Positions 53,762 to 62,332 of a stretch of 64,000 bases of DNA are shown one piece after another. Position numbers and translations under genes: made by a program. The stretch is from Polaribacter sp. Its GTDB lineage: Bacteria; Bacteroidota; Bacteroidia; Flavobacteriales; Flavobacteriaceae. The notes beneath the pieces were generated by a model that was not told where the DNA came from, searched no databases, and was given only the letters and a program-made list of their open reading frames with translations. Numbering within the stretch: the stretch's first letter is position 1; each line of letters opens with the position of its first letter. The stretch spans positions 1-64,000 of the forward strand of contig DYMN01000007.1 in NCBI GenBank assembly GCA_020740485.1, written 5' to 3'.

Positions 53762-55240
53762 ATGAAACATTCTTTTTTAACCTTAGCATTTTACCTCATG
53801 ATTGTCCACGTTTTTGGGCAAACCGAAACCTTTGACATCGTTACTTATAAAGCACCCAAAGGTTGGACGAAAGAAACTAAAAACAACTTGGTGGCTTTCT
53901 CCAAAATTGACGGTAGCAGTTGGAGTCAAATTATTGTGTATAAAAACACGATTTCCAAAGGCAGTATTCAAAAAGATTTCGATAGCGAATGGCAGGAGTT
54001 AGTAGTAAAAAACTATACTAGCATCTCCAAACCCGAAATAGAAAAACCTGAAACAGCCGAAGGTTGGACCGTGATGAGCGGTTCGGGTTTATGGAAATAT
54101 GAAGGAAGCAATGTCGCAACCATTCTCACCACTTATACCGGCTATAATGCATGTGTGAGCATAGTGTGCAATGCTACTGCAATGCCGTATCTTGAAAACT
54201 ACAAAGATTTTATCGGAACTGTGGAACTATACAACGGTCAAAATAATTCGGAAAAAGTCGTTCCAAACATTCATACCGATAATGCTTCTAATCAAAACAA
54301 TACTTCACAAAACAACACAAACCCAAGCAATCCAAAGAAAGACAATTACGCTTTCAATACCACCAATTTTGACGACGGTTGGACTTCAACCGTACAAGAA
54401 GATTGGGTAGAGGTAGCCAAAAGCAATATCAAAGTGTTGTTGCATTATCCCAAAGAAGGTACTATCTTTCCGGCTGATCCCGAACAATTGACCGGTACTG
54501 CATGGAATATCTTGGTTGCACCGCGCTACACTAATCTCACGAATTTTAAAACCGCTTATGTAGAAATGTATAACCGTCCCTATTTTGGGATGGGTTATGC
54601 CAATGAAAACAGCTCAGGGAAAAAAGTATTTGTCGTATTGTTTCGCCGAAGTGCAGGATGGATAGAAATTGTTTCACCCGATGCCAATACCTTTACTCAA
54701 GAATTTGGTTTCAACCCAGAGACCATACATTGGGGTAAAATAAGTGATTACATGGGTGGTTATGTGGTGGATAACGCACAAGGTGTAACAGTGAAAGCCG
54801 ACGAACCGGAAGTTTATAACAAATTGGACAACATGACAAGCAGAAACAAGTTTGCCGTGGCTGCTTCAGACTTGGATAACACAGGACAATGGGATAATCG
54901 TTATAGTAGCAACACGTTTTATGCTAATTACTATACGGGAGATTATGCCGGCATGAGTACGTTTTCTTCTTCCAAATGGTTTGTGTTTAAACCCGGGCAA
55001 AAATACCATTGGGAATTAGTGATGGTAAATTCTTATGGAGGGCAAGGAACTGCCGCACAAACAAAAAGCGATGGAGCATTTAAATTGCTTAACAATTGGC
55101 AATTGCATTTTTCTAAGATTGATACAAGTCCCAAAACCTTTGATGTCTATTTTTCAGCGATTAAAGATGGTCGTGTGCTTTGGATGAATGATGCTGAGCA
55201 TCAGGGCAACGGTACCTTTGATGGATTTACAAAAAAGTAA
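53762..55240 (+). CDS. Two-domain secreted protein containing the paralogous unknown domain (492 aa)
   Basis: 492 residues with signal peptide MKHSFLTLAFYLMIVHVFGQ. Residues about 22-165 form a domain with YKAPKGWTKETKNNLVAFSK and IVYKNTISKGS, followed by an Asn/Ser/Gln-rich linker (about 175-200). The C-terminal 290 residues repeat the domain of the 48991 lipoprotein, with FDDGWTSTVQEDWVEV, FRRSAGWIEI and NNTF/NTFYANYYTGDYAGMSTF. This indicates domain duplication within the cluster. No lipid cysteine, so soluble periplasmic or secreted. The domain is not known to me. Confidence 0.75.
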   Translation: MKHSFLTLAFYLMIVHVFGQTETFDIVTYKAPKGWTKETKNNLVAFSKIDGSSWSQIIVYKNTISKGSIQKDFDSEWQELVVKNYTSISKPEIEKPETAEGWTVMSGSGLWKYEGSNVATILTTYTGYNACVSIVCNATAMPYLENYKDFIGTVELYNGQNNSEKVVPNIHTDNASNQNNTSQNNTNPSNPKKDNYAFNTTNFDDGWTSTVQEDWVEVAKSNIKVLLHYPKEGTIFPADPEQLTGTAWNILVAPRYTNLTNFKTAYVEMYNRPYFGMGYANENSSGKKVFVVLFRRSAGWIEIVSPDANTFTQEFGFNPETIHWGKISDYMGGYVVDNAQGVTVKADEPEVYNKLDNMTSRNKFAVAASDLDNTGQWDNRYSSNTFYANYYTGDYAGMSTFSSSKWFVFKPGQKYHWELVMVNSYGGQGTAAQTKSDGAFKLLNNWQLHFSKIDTSPKTFDVYFSAIKDGRVLWMNDAEHQGNGTFDGFTKK

Positions 55241-55373
55241 TTTAACGATATTGATTTAAGTTCAAATAGTAGAAAAATATCAAGTTTAAGAATCTCAAAT
55301 TACATCAACTCAAAATACAAAATTGATTTTTAGAAAACGTTTTGGTTTCAAATGATGTATATTGTAAAAAATA

Positions 55374-55381
55374 TATCTTTG
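55374..55381 (+). promoter_or_regulatory. -7 element of mtaB
   Basis: TATCTTTG, 22 bases before the TTG start 55404. The -33 position reads ATG at a 19-base spacer (one mismatch to TTG). Confidence 0.5.
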
Positions 55382-55403
55382 CAAACTCTAAAAACGAATT
55401 ATT

Positions 55404-56714
55404 TTGGCTCACACGGTCGCCTTTTACACATTGGGTTGTAAACTCAATTTTTCCGAAACGTCAACTATTGCACGCGATTTTATCCAATTAGGTTATCAAA
55501 AAGTAGCATTTGAAGAACCTGCTGATATTTATGTCATTAATACTTGTTCTGTAACGGACAATGCCGATAAACGCTTTAAAGATATTGTAAAACAAGCTTA
55601 TAAATCAAACCCTGAAGCTTTTATCATTGCCATTGGCTGTTATGCTCAACTCAAACCGCATGAATTGGCGCAAGTAGATAATGTGGACTTAGTACTGGGT
55701 GCCAATGAGAAATTCAAAATTACTCACTATCTCAATGATCTGCAAAAAAAACAAATTGCTGAAGTTCATTCTTGTGAAATTGAAGAGGTAAATTTCTATG
55801 ACAGTGCTTATTCCATAGGCGATAGAACGCGCGCTTTTCTAAAAATTCAAGATGGTTGCGATTATGTTTGCACCTATTGCACCATTCCGATGGCAAGGGG
55901 CATTTCAAGGAGTGACACGTTAAATAATGTTTTGAAAAATGCCAGTGAAATTACGGAAAAAGGCATAAAAGAAATTGTTCTGACCGGTGTGAATATTGGG
56001 GATTACGGTAAAGGCGAATTGGGAAATAAAAAACACGAACATACCTTCTTTGATTTGGTTAAAGCTTTGGATGAAGTTAAAGGATTAGATCGGGTGCGGA
56101 TTTCCTCTATAGAACCTAATTTATTAAAAAATGAAATTATTGATTTTGTAGGACAGTCCAAAACTTTTGTTCCGCATTTTCACATTCCTTTGCAAAGTGG
56201 TAGCAACACGTTGTTAAAATTAATGAAGCGCCGTTATCAAAGAGAATTATATGCTGAGAAGGTAAAATTCATTAAAAATTTGATGCCCGATGCTTGTGTA
56301 GGAGTGGACGTTATCATAGGATTTCCAGGCGAAACGGACGATTTGTTTTTAGAAACCTATCAGTTTTTAAATGAATTGGATATTTCATACCTTCACGTTT
56401 TCACCTATTCCGAAAGGCCTAATACCGAAGCCATTTTGATGGATGGAGCTGTGCCTCAGAATGTAAGGCATAAAAGAAGTAAAATGTTGCGTGGTTTATC
56501 GGTAAAAAAAAGACGTGCTTTTTATGAAAGTCAGTTAGGAAAACAAAAGACCGTTCTGTTAGAATCTGAAAACAAAGATGGATTCATGTTTGGATTTACC
56601 GAAAATTATGTGAAAGTAAAAACTCCTTACCGAGAAGAATTTATCAATACTTCGCATCATGTTAAATTGAACAAAATTGACGATGATGGACATGTGTTGT
56701 TTGAATTTGTATAG
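55404..56714 (+). CDS. mtaB: tRNA t6A37 methylthiotransferase MtaB
   Basis: 436 residues. It adds a methylthio group to N6-threonylcarbamoyladenosine-37 of tRNAs reading ANN codons. Seen: N-terminal UPF0004 domain (FYTLGCKLNFSET, INTCSVTDNAD, IGCYAQ), the radical-SAM cluster motif CDYVCTYCTIP, and a C-terminal TRAM domain. The first codon appears to be TTG 55404; an ATG is not available upstream, and a -7 box lies just before. All seven or so conserved cysteines appear present. Confidence 0.93.
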   Translation: MAHTVAFYTLGCKLNFSETSTIARDFIQLGYQKVAFEEPADIYVINTCSVTDNADKRFKDIVKQAYKSNPEAFIIAIGCYAQLKPHELAQVDNVDLVLGANEKFKITHYLNDLQKKQIAEVHSCEIEEVNFYDSAYSIGDRTRAFLKIQDGCDYVCTYCTIPMARGISRSDTLNNVLKNASEITEKGIKEIVLTGVNIGDYGKGELGNKKHEHTFFDLVKALDEVKGLDRVRISSIEPNLLKNEIIDFVGQSKTFVPHFHIPLQSGSNTLLKLMKRRYQRELYAEKVKFIKNLMPDACVGVDVIIGFPGETDDLFLETYQFLNELDISYLHVFTYSERPNTEAILMDGAVPQNVRHKRSKMLRGLSVKKRRAFYESQLGKQKTVLLESENKDGFMFGFTENYVKVKTPYREEFINTSHHVKLNKIDDDGHVLFEFV

Positions 56715-56841
56715 AAAAATACATAAAATTCTCCTTACTGCATCCTTTCTCATAACTTAGATTTCGGATTTTTTTTTACCCTAAAAATTTTCAGATTTGA
56801 TTTTTGTAGTATATTAGCTGAAAATTTTATAACTTTGCGCT

Positions 56842-57501
56842 ATGTCCGAAAAAATACACATCTATTTTGTGCCAGGAATGGCAACCGGATCGGAAATATT
56901 TGAATTTATCAAGTTACCTTCCGATCGGTTTGAATTACATTTCTTGGAATGGCTCATTCCTGAATCCATGCATGAGTCTTTAGAACATTATGTAGAAAGA
57001 TTGTCAAAATTTGTAGAGCATAAAGATCCTGTATTGGTGGGAGTTTCTTTTGGTGGGGTCGTTGTTCAGGAAATGAAAAAATTTGTAAATCCCCAAAAGA
57101 TTATTATCATTTCCAGTATTAAAAGTCGCGATGAAATGTCAAAGAGCATGCATATTGCAAAAAAATTAAATTTGGATAAATGGTTGCCTATCAGTTTTGT
57201 GTCTGATGTTGATAGGTTCGAACGCTATGCGCTGTTAAGAAGTATTCGCGGCAAATTGCATCATTTAAAAAAGTATTTAAACATGCGTGATACGTTCTAT
57301 TTACCATGGGCTCTACATAACGTTATCAATTGGGATAGGACGGAAATTGATTCGCAAGTAGAACATATTCACGGAACAAAAGACTTTATCTTTCCAATTA
57401 AAAATATAAAAAACTGTATTGAAATTGACGGAGGTAATCATGTGATGATACTCATAAAAGCCAAAAAAATTAGTTCTTTATTAGAGGAATTAATAGGATA
57501 A
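56842..57501 (+). CDS. Alpha/beta-hydrolase-fold protein
   Basis: 219 residues. VPGMATGSEIFEFI near the N-terminus, the nucleophile elbow GVSFGGVVVQE (catalytic Ser), HGTKDFIFP with the acid, and GGNHVMIL with the catalytic His near the C-terminus. No signal peptide; cytosolic esterase or thioesterase-like. TAACTTTG at 56830-56837 (5 bases before ATG) is a candidate -7 box. Substrate unknown. Confidence 0.82.
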   Translation: MSEKIHIYFVPGMATGSEIFEFIKLPSDRFELHFLEWLIPESMHESLEHYVERLSKFVEHKDPVLVGVSFGGVVVQEMKKFVNPQKIIIISSIKSRDEMSKSMHIAKKLNLDKWLPISFVSDVDRFERYALLRSIRGKLHHLKKYLNMRDTFYLPWALHNVINWDRTEIDSQVEHIHGTKDFIFPIKNIKNCIEIDGGNHVMILIKAKKISSLLEELIG

Positions 57502-57630
57502 TTAATAAAGTAATTTGTAATTCCTCATTTACTACTTAAAAAACGCCTTCTTTTTTTAATTTTTTTTATTTGAAATTTGTTACTTATTGATTAATATTAC
57601 TACTCATATAATTAATCAATATTTTACAGC

Positions 57631-60600
57631 ATGAAATTTTTATTCACACTATTGGCATTTGTTGTTTTCATGAACAGCAATGCGCAAGCCAAAAAAGAAG
57701 CTAAATCAAAAGCTAAAATCGAAACTAAAAAAGATTCTGTTAACCCTAATCCTTTTAGTGTGTTGAAATTTAGAAGTATAGGTCCTGCGCTAACCTCAGG
57801 TCGTATTGCCGATTTTGCCGTCAATCCTGATAATACGTCAGAGTATTACGTAGGTGTGGCAGCCGGAGGCGTATGGAAAACGCTTAACAATGGAACCACC
57901 TTTGAACCCATTTTTGACAAGTACGGTTCATTTTCTATTGGCTGTTTGGCTATGGATCCAAAAAATCACAATGTCATTTGGGTAGGAACCGGTGAAAATA
58001 ACCACCAACGCAGTGTGAGTTATGGTGATGGTGTTTATAAATCAATAGATGGTGGAAAGTCATTTACCAATATGGGATTGAAAGAATCGCGACAAATTGG
58101 TGCAATTGTCATTGACCCGAGAAATACCGATGTAGTGTATGTGGCTGCTGAAGGCTCTGTTTGGGGACCGAGTAAAGATAGAGGTCTTTACAAAACCATG
58201 GATGGTGGAAAAACTTGGGAAAAAGTATTAAATATCAGTGAAAATACAGGAGTAAACAACGTGGTGATTGACCCTATAAATCCTGATGTACTCTATGCCA
58301 CATCGGAGCAACGTCGTCGTCATGTGAACATCAGAATAGGTGGAGGACCTGAAAGTGCCTTGTGGAAATCAACCGATGCCGGAAAAACCTGGCGCAAAAT
58401 TACTTCCGGAATCCCAGAGGTGGACAAAGGGGGTATGTCTATTGCCGTTTCACCGGTAGATCATAACGTGCTCTATTTAATGGTAGAAGCTGCTGAGGAC
58501 AAAGGAGGATTTTTCCGTTCTACCAATCAAGGGGAATCTTGGGAAAAAATGAGCGATTATAATACCAGTGGCCAATATTATGGTGAATTTTACTGTCATC
58601 CTACAGATGTAAATACCTTGTATTCTATGGAAACCTTATCAAAAGTTTCTAATGATGCCGGAAAAACTTGGACGAATTTAGGATTAGAGGATCGCCATGT
58701 AGATGACCACGCATTTTGGATTGACCCCAAAAATCCAAACCATTTTATGATTGGGGGCGATGGCGGTATTTTTGAATCCTACGATCATGGTAAAAAATAT
58801 ATATTCAAATCCAATTTACCCGTCACTCAATTTTACAGAGTGGCTTTGGACAATAGCGAGCCTTTTTACAATATTTACGGTGGCACCCAAGACAATAACA
58901 GTTTTGGTGGACCGGTTCAATCTCTTTATAATGATGGTGTAATGAGCCATGATTGGCAAATCACCTTGGGCGGTGATGGATTCTGGCAAGCCATTGATCC
59001 TATAAATCCCGATATCATTTATTCCGAATACCAATATGGAAATTTGTTTAGATACGATCGTAAAAGCGGAGAACGCATCCCCATCAAACCTTTGCCTAAG
59101 GCAGGAGAAAACACCTACAAATGGCATTGGGATACTCCGTTTGTCTTGAGCTCACACGATAACAAAAGTTTGTATATGGTTGCCAATAAAGTCTTTAAAA
59201 GCGAAGATCGAGGCGATTCATGGCAAGTGATCAGTGAAGATATCTCTCAAAATTTGTCCAGAGACAAATGGTCCGTAATGGATAGATATTGGAGTGTGGA
59301 CGGAGTTCAAAAAAATGTATCGACTTCTTTGTTCGGATTAGGCGTTGCTTTGAGTGAATCTCCCGTTAAGGAAGGTTTAATTGTAGTAGGAACGGATGAC
59401 GGCGTGGTTCAATTCACCGACAATGACGGAAAAACTTGGAGTAAAACCATAAAATTTTCCGGGGTGCCGGAATATACGTATGTGAGTGATGTGTTGGCAT
59501 CTCGTTTTGATGAAAATGTAGTATTTGCTACTTTCAATAATCACAAAAGAGATGATTTTACACCTTACGTTTTGATGAGCAAAGACAAAGGCAAGACTTG
59601 GAGTTCAATAGCCGGTAATTTACCTAAAAACGGACCGGTTAACACCATAGAACAAGATTTTATCAATCCTGATTTATTGTTTGCGGGGACTGAATTTGGT
59701 GTTTTTTATTCCACCGATTCGGGCGCAAATTGGATACAGATGAAATCCGGTATTCCTACTATTGCTGTAAGAGATTTGGCTATTCAACAACGTGAAAATG
59801 ACTTAGTAGTTGCTACTTTTGGCAGAGGCTTTTATGTGTTGGATAACTATAGTCCCATGCGTGAATGGAATAAGTCAATGGAGGAACAAAAAGCGGCAAT
59901 TTTAAAGATTAAAGATGCCAAACTTTATATTCAAAAAAATAGATCAGTAGAGTGGGGGGCTACTCAGTTTGTTGCTAAAAATCCTGAGTTTGGAGCTACT
60001 TTTACTTATTATTTAAAAGATGATTACAAAACAAAGCAAGACCAACGCAGAGAGGCTGAAAAAGAGTTGATAAAATCTAAAAGTCCTATTCCGCAACCCT
60101 CGGCAAAAGAACTTTATGATGAAAAGAATGAAATAGAACCTTACTTGGTTTTTACCATTTCGGATGAATCAGGAAATGAAATAAGAAAATTAACGACTCG
60201 TGCCAAAAAAGGGATTAATCAAATTAGTTGGAACCTAAAATCGCTGTGGAGTAATCCAATTAATGCGAATGCAAAATTCGAGCCTGCCAAAGAAAATACA
60301 AAACAAGGTATTTTTGTAATGCCCGGAAATTATCAAGTAAAAATGGATTTAGTGTATCAGAACAAGATTGAAAACTTAATCTCCAATCAAGCATTTAAAG
60401 TGGTAAGGTTGGAAAATAGAACGTTACCGGCGAAAGATGAAAAAGAATTTGCCGATTTTCAAAACAAGTTGAAGGAGTTAAATGCCGTTGCTTTAGGAGC
60501 TAAATCATTACTAAACGAAATTTCCCAAAGACTTTCTGCAATAGAAGTAGCGGCAGTTCAAACGAATGATTTTCCGCAAGCCACTTTAAGTCAAATTCAA

Positions 60601-60915
60601 GACTTAAAGAAAGAACTCAAAGAAATGAAATGGCAACTTGAAGGCGAGCAACCCATCGCGAGTTACGAAGAAATTGAACCGGCTGAAATGTCTATAATGG
60701 ATAGGTTAGAGGCTATAGTTTATGTTCACAATCAATCGTTTAGCAACATCACAGCCAAACAAAAAGAAGGATATGACATTTTGAAAAATAGCCTGAAACC
60801 TATGATTCAAAGGTTAAAAGAGCTAAATAACACCATTTTACCGGAAATTGAAAAGCAACTCAATCAATACAAGTCACCTTGGACTTCAGGTAGAGTATTA
60901 GAATTTAAGGAGTAG
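57631..60915 (+). CDS. Secreted sortilin/BNR-like beta-propeller protein (1094 aa)
   Basis: 1094 residues, signal peptide MKFLFTLLAFVVFMNSNAQA. Many Asp-box/VPS10-type blades (SIDGGKSFTNMG, TMDGGKTWEKVL, STDAGKTWRKI, SKDKGKTWSSI, STDSGANWIQM) fill residues 50-740 as a ten-bladed-like propeller. The C-terminal third (about 760-1090) is helical and coiled-coil. Such proteins are frequent in Bacteroidetes, mostly of unknown function; sialidase annotations from the Asp box are not warranted here. A terminator follows. Confidence 0.85.
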   Translation: MKFLFTLLAFVVFMNSNAQAKKEAKSKAKIETKKDSVNPNPFSVLKFRSIGPALTSGRIADFAVNPDNTSEYYVGVAAGGVWKTLNNGTTFEPIFDKYGSFSIGCLAMDPKNHNVIWVGTGENNHQRSVSYGDGVYKSIDGGKSFTNMGLKESRQIGAIVIDPRNTDVVYVAAEGSVWGPSKDRGLYKTMDGGKTWEKVLNISENTGVNNVVIDPINPDVLYATSEQRRRHVNIRIGGGPESALWKSTDAGKTWRKITSGIPEVDKGGMSIAVSPVDHNVLYLMVEAAEDKGGFFRSTNQGESWEKMSDYNTSGQYYGEFYCHPTDVNTLYSMETLSKVSNDAGKTWTNLGLEDRHVDDHAFWIDPKNPNHFMIGGDGGIFESYDHGKKYIFKSNLPVTQFYRVALDNSEPFYNIYGGTQDNNSFGGPVQSLYNDGVMSHDWQITLGGDGFWQAIDPINPDIIYSEYQYGNLFRYDRKSGERIPIKPLPKAGENTYKWHWDTPFVLSSHDNKSLYMVANKVFKSEDRGDSWQVISEDISQNLSRDKWSVMDRYWSVDGVQKNVSTSLFGLGVALSESPVKEGLIVVGTDDGVVQFTDNDGKTWSKTIKFSGVPEYTYVSDVLASRFDENVVFATFNNHKRDDFTPYVLMSKDKGKTWSSIAGNLPKNGPVNTIEQDFINPDLLFAGTEFGVFYSTDSGANWIQMKSGIPTIAVRDLAIQQRENDLVVATFGRGFYVLDNYSPMREWNKSMEEQKAAILKIKDAKLYIQKNRSVEWGATQFVAKNPEFGATFTYYLKDDYKTKQDQRREAEKELIKSKSPIPQPSAKELYDEKNEIEPYLVFTISDESGNEIRKLTTRAKKGINQISWNLKSLWSNPINANAKFEPAKENTKQGIFVMPGNYQVKMDLVYQNKIENLISNQAFKVVRLENRTLPAKDEKEFADFQNKLKELNAVALGAKSLLNEISQRLSAIEVAAVQTNDFPQATLSQIQDLKKELKEMKWQLEGEQPIASYEEIEPAEMSIMDRLEAIVYVHNQSFSNITAKQKEGYDILKNSLKPMIQRLKELNNTILPEIEKQLNQYKSPWTSGRVLEFKE

Positions 60916-60935
60916 AATAACTGAATTATAAACTT

Positions 60936-60977
60936 AAAAGTCGCAAAAAATAGTTAATCTATTTTTTGCGACTTTTT
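60936..60977 (+). terminator. Strong intrinsic terminator after the propeller gene
   Basis: AAAAGTCGCAAAAAATAG (60936-60953) pairs perfectly with CTATTTTTTGCGACTTTT (60959-60976), loop TTAAT, then T. An 18-bp stem, about 20 bases after the stop. Confidence 0.88.
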
Positions 60978-61058
60978 AATGTAAATATCTTTAATAAGTT
61001 TTATCTTTTATCTATTTGGATGTGATGTTTTTTTATATTTGAATTTACTGATCTTGAC

Positions 61059-61168
61059 TGCACTGAACAATGGTTCCTGAGCTAGCCTGCACTGAGCTAG
61101 CCTGTACTGAGCTTGTCGATTCCGATAGACCTGCCACGCAATAGGCGTGGTATCGGAAGTCGAAGTAC
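61059..61168. repeat. Nested palindromic repeat mosaic
   Basis: Contains TGCACTGA, CCTGAGCTAGCCTGCACTGAG-type copies, then TACTGAGCTTGTCGA (61105-61119) and TCGAAGTAC (61160-61168) as the two halves of the CACTGAGC element. Between them lies TTCCGATA (61120-61127) and TATCGGAA (61151-61158), which themselves enclose CCACGC (61134-61139) and GCGTGG (61145-61150). The right edge touches the stop codon (TAG) of the CZB gene. Confidence 0.7.
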
Positions 61169-61611
61169 TATATTATTTCTTCTATATCCTTATCCGACAT
61201 TTTCAATATATCAATTTCTAATTGAGTTAAACCCTCAGTAAGAATTTTGGTGTAGTCGTTGAAATTTTCAAATAACCTGTCCACTTCTTCTTGACGTTTT
61301 TTCAAAAGTTTAGAAGTACTCGTGAAAAAACCGCCTTTTAGCTTGGCTTTTTGGAGTGTATAAATTTGGATATATAACTCGTGTACCATTTCATGGGGCT
61401 CTTCCAATGCATTAAAACTCGGAATGATGGTTAAAGACATTCCGTCACCATAATACCATTTCCCAAAATCACATTCAGTTTGTACGATAGGAACTTCCGT
61501 TTTTGATTCTTGCGTGACAACTCCACGTAAGGAAATTTGTACAAAAGATTTCCATCTGATATGAGCTGCCTTTGCAGAACGGATTTGCATGATTATATCT
61601 CTTTTGGTCAT
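61168..61611 (-). CDS. Stand-alone CZB zinc-binding sensor domain protein
   Basis: 147 residues. KAAHIRWKSFVQ (H17), ECDFGKWYYGDG (C47) and LEEPHEMVHELY (H73, H77) reproduce the CZB 3His-1Cys zinc site, including the C-x-x-G-K-W and H-x-x-x-H spacing. CZB domains usually form part of chemoreceptors or diguanylate cyclases that respond to zinc or hypochlorous acid; here no other domain is attached. The C-terminal part (about 85-147) is helical. It may act as a partner or sensor protein, possibly for oxidant stress. Its stop codon is inside an interspersed repeat. Confidence 0.72.
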   Translation of the reverse strand: MTKRDIIMQIRSAKAAHIRWKSFVQISLRGVVTQESKTEVPIVQTECDFGKWYYGDGMSLTIIPSFNALEEPHEMVHELYIQIYTLQKAKLKGGFFTSTSKLLKKRQEEVDRLFENFNDYTKILTEGLTQLEIDILKMSDKDIEEII

Positions 61612-61745
61612 TTTTTATAATGATTTAATGAAATTAATTTACAAAAATAATAAAGTTAGGCTAATAAAAATCAAAAAAGGAAATATTATTATTTAATTTT
61701 TTGAAAGAGAGTATAAATTTTGTGTGTTTTCAAAAGAAAAAATCG

Positions 61746-61753
61746 TAATTTTG
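61746..61753 (+). promoter_or_regulatory. -7 element of the fixH-like gene
   Basis: TAATTTTG, 28 bases before ATG 61782. The TTG upstream is at a 23-base spacer, so the -33 assignment is weak. Confidence 0.4.
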
Positions 61754-61781
61754 TTTTTCATAAATTAATAATCAATTTAAA

Positions 61782-62237
61782 ATGAGTTTCAAATTTCACT
61801 GGGGACATGGCGTCGTCTTATTTATGGGCGCTTTTATGATTTTTATTCTATCCTTTGTTTATAAAACCCTTTTTGTCGAAAAATACGACCACCAACTCGA
61901 AACCAAAAATTACTACGAAGAAGAATTAGAGTACCAAGAAGAAGTGGATAGAATCAACAATGCCAATATTTTAGAAGAAAATATAGATATAAAAACATCT
62001 GCAAAGGGACTTGATGTTGAATTTCCTAATGTGTTTGTTCCCTCCAAAGTTTCAGGGTATTTAAAATTAAGAAAGGTGGATGATGATAAACAAGACCTAA
62101 AAAAAGATATTTTTTTAAAAGACAGCGTCTTAAATATTCCTATTTCTGAATTAAATAAAGGGGCGTACCAATTAAAAGTCATTTGGATTTACGATGGAAA
62201 GGCTTATCAAAAAAATCAAAAGATTATGCTAAAGTGA
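61782..62237 (+). CDS. FixH-family protein
   Basis: 151 residues: one N-terminal helix (FKFHWGHGVVLFMGAFMIFILSFVY, in part) and a soluble periplasmic part. WGHGVVLFMG and the following YEEELEYQEE fit FixH (CcoH), which helps assemble cbb3-type oxidase. The usual partners ccoNOPG are not in this window, and the gene upstream is an unrelated minus-strand CZB protein. A SafE-like gene follows after 95 bases, an order often seen at the end of cco operons. Whether this is a split operon is open. Confidence 0.8.
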   Translation: MSFKFHWGHGVVLFMGAFMIFILSFVYKTLFVEKYDHQLETKNYYEEELEYQEEVDRINNANILEENIDIKTSAKGLDVEFPNVFVPSKVSGYLKLRKVDDDKQDLKKDIFLKDSVLNIPISELNKGAYQLKVIWIYDGKAYQKNQKIMLK

Positions 62238-62308
62238 TGAATGAAAAATAGTGGACGTCTAATATTGGTGTTTAAAAAGTCTATAAATTAGAATCAACAT
62301 ATAACCTA

Positions 62309-62329
62309 AAACTTTAAACTTTAAACTTT
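62309..62329. repeat. AAACTTT tandem repeat (3 units) before the SafE-like gene
   Basis: Three perfect AAACTTT heptamers (62309-62329), preceded by a partial one, then TTT and ATG 62333. Only three bases separate the array and the start codon. Confidence 0.85.
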
Positions 62330-62332
62330 TTT

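Noticed and set aside
57631-60915. Sialidase (from the Asp-box repeats)
   Set aside because: Asp boxes alone are structural. The sialidase arginine triad is not evident, and the VPS10/sortilin-like layout fits better.
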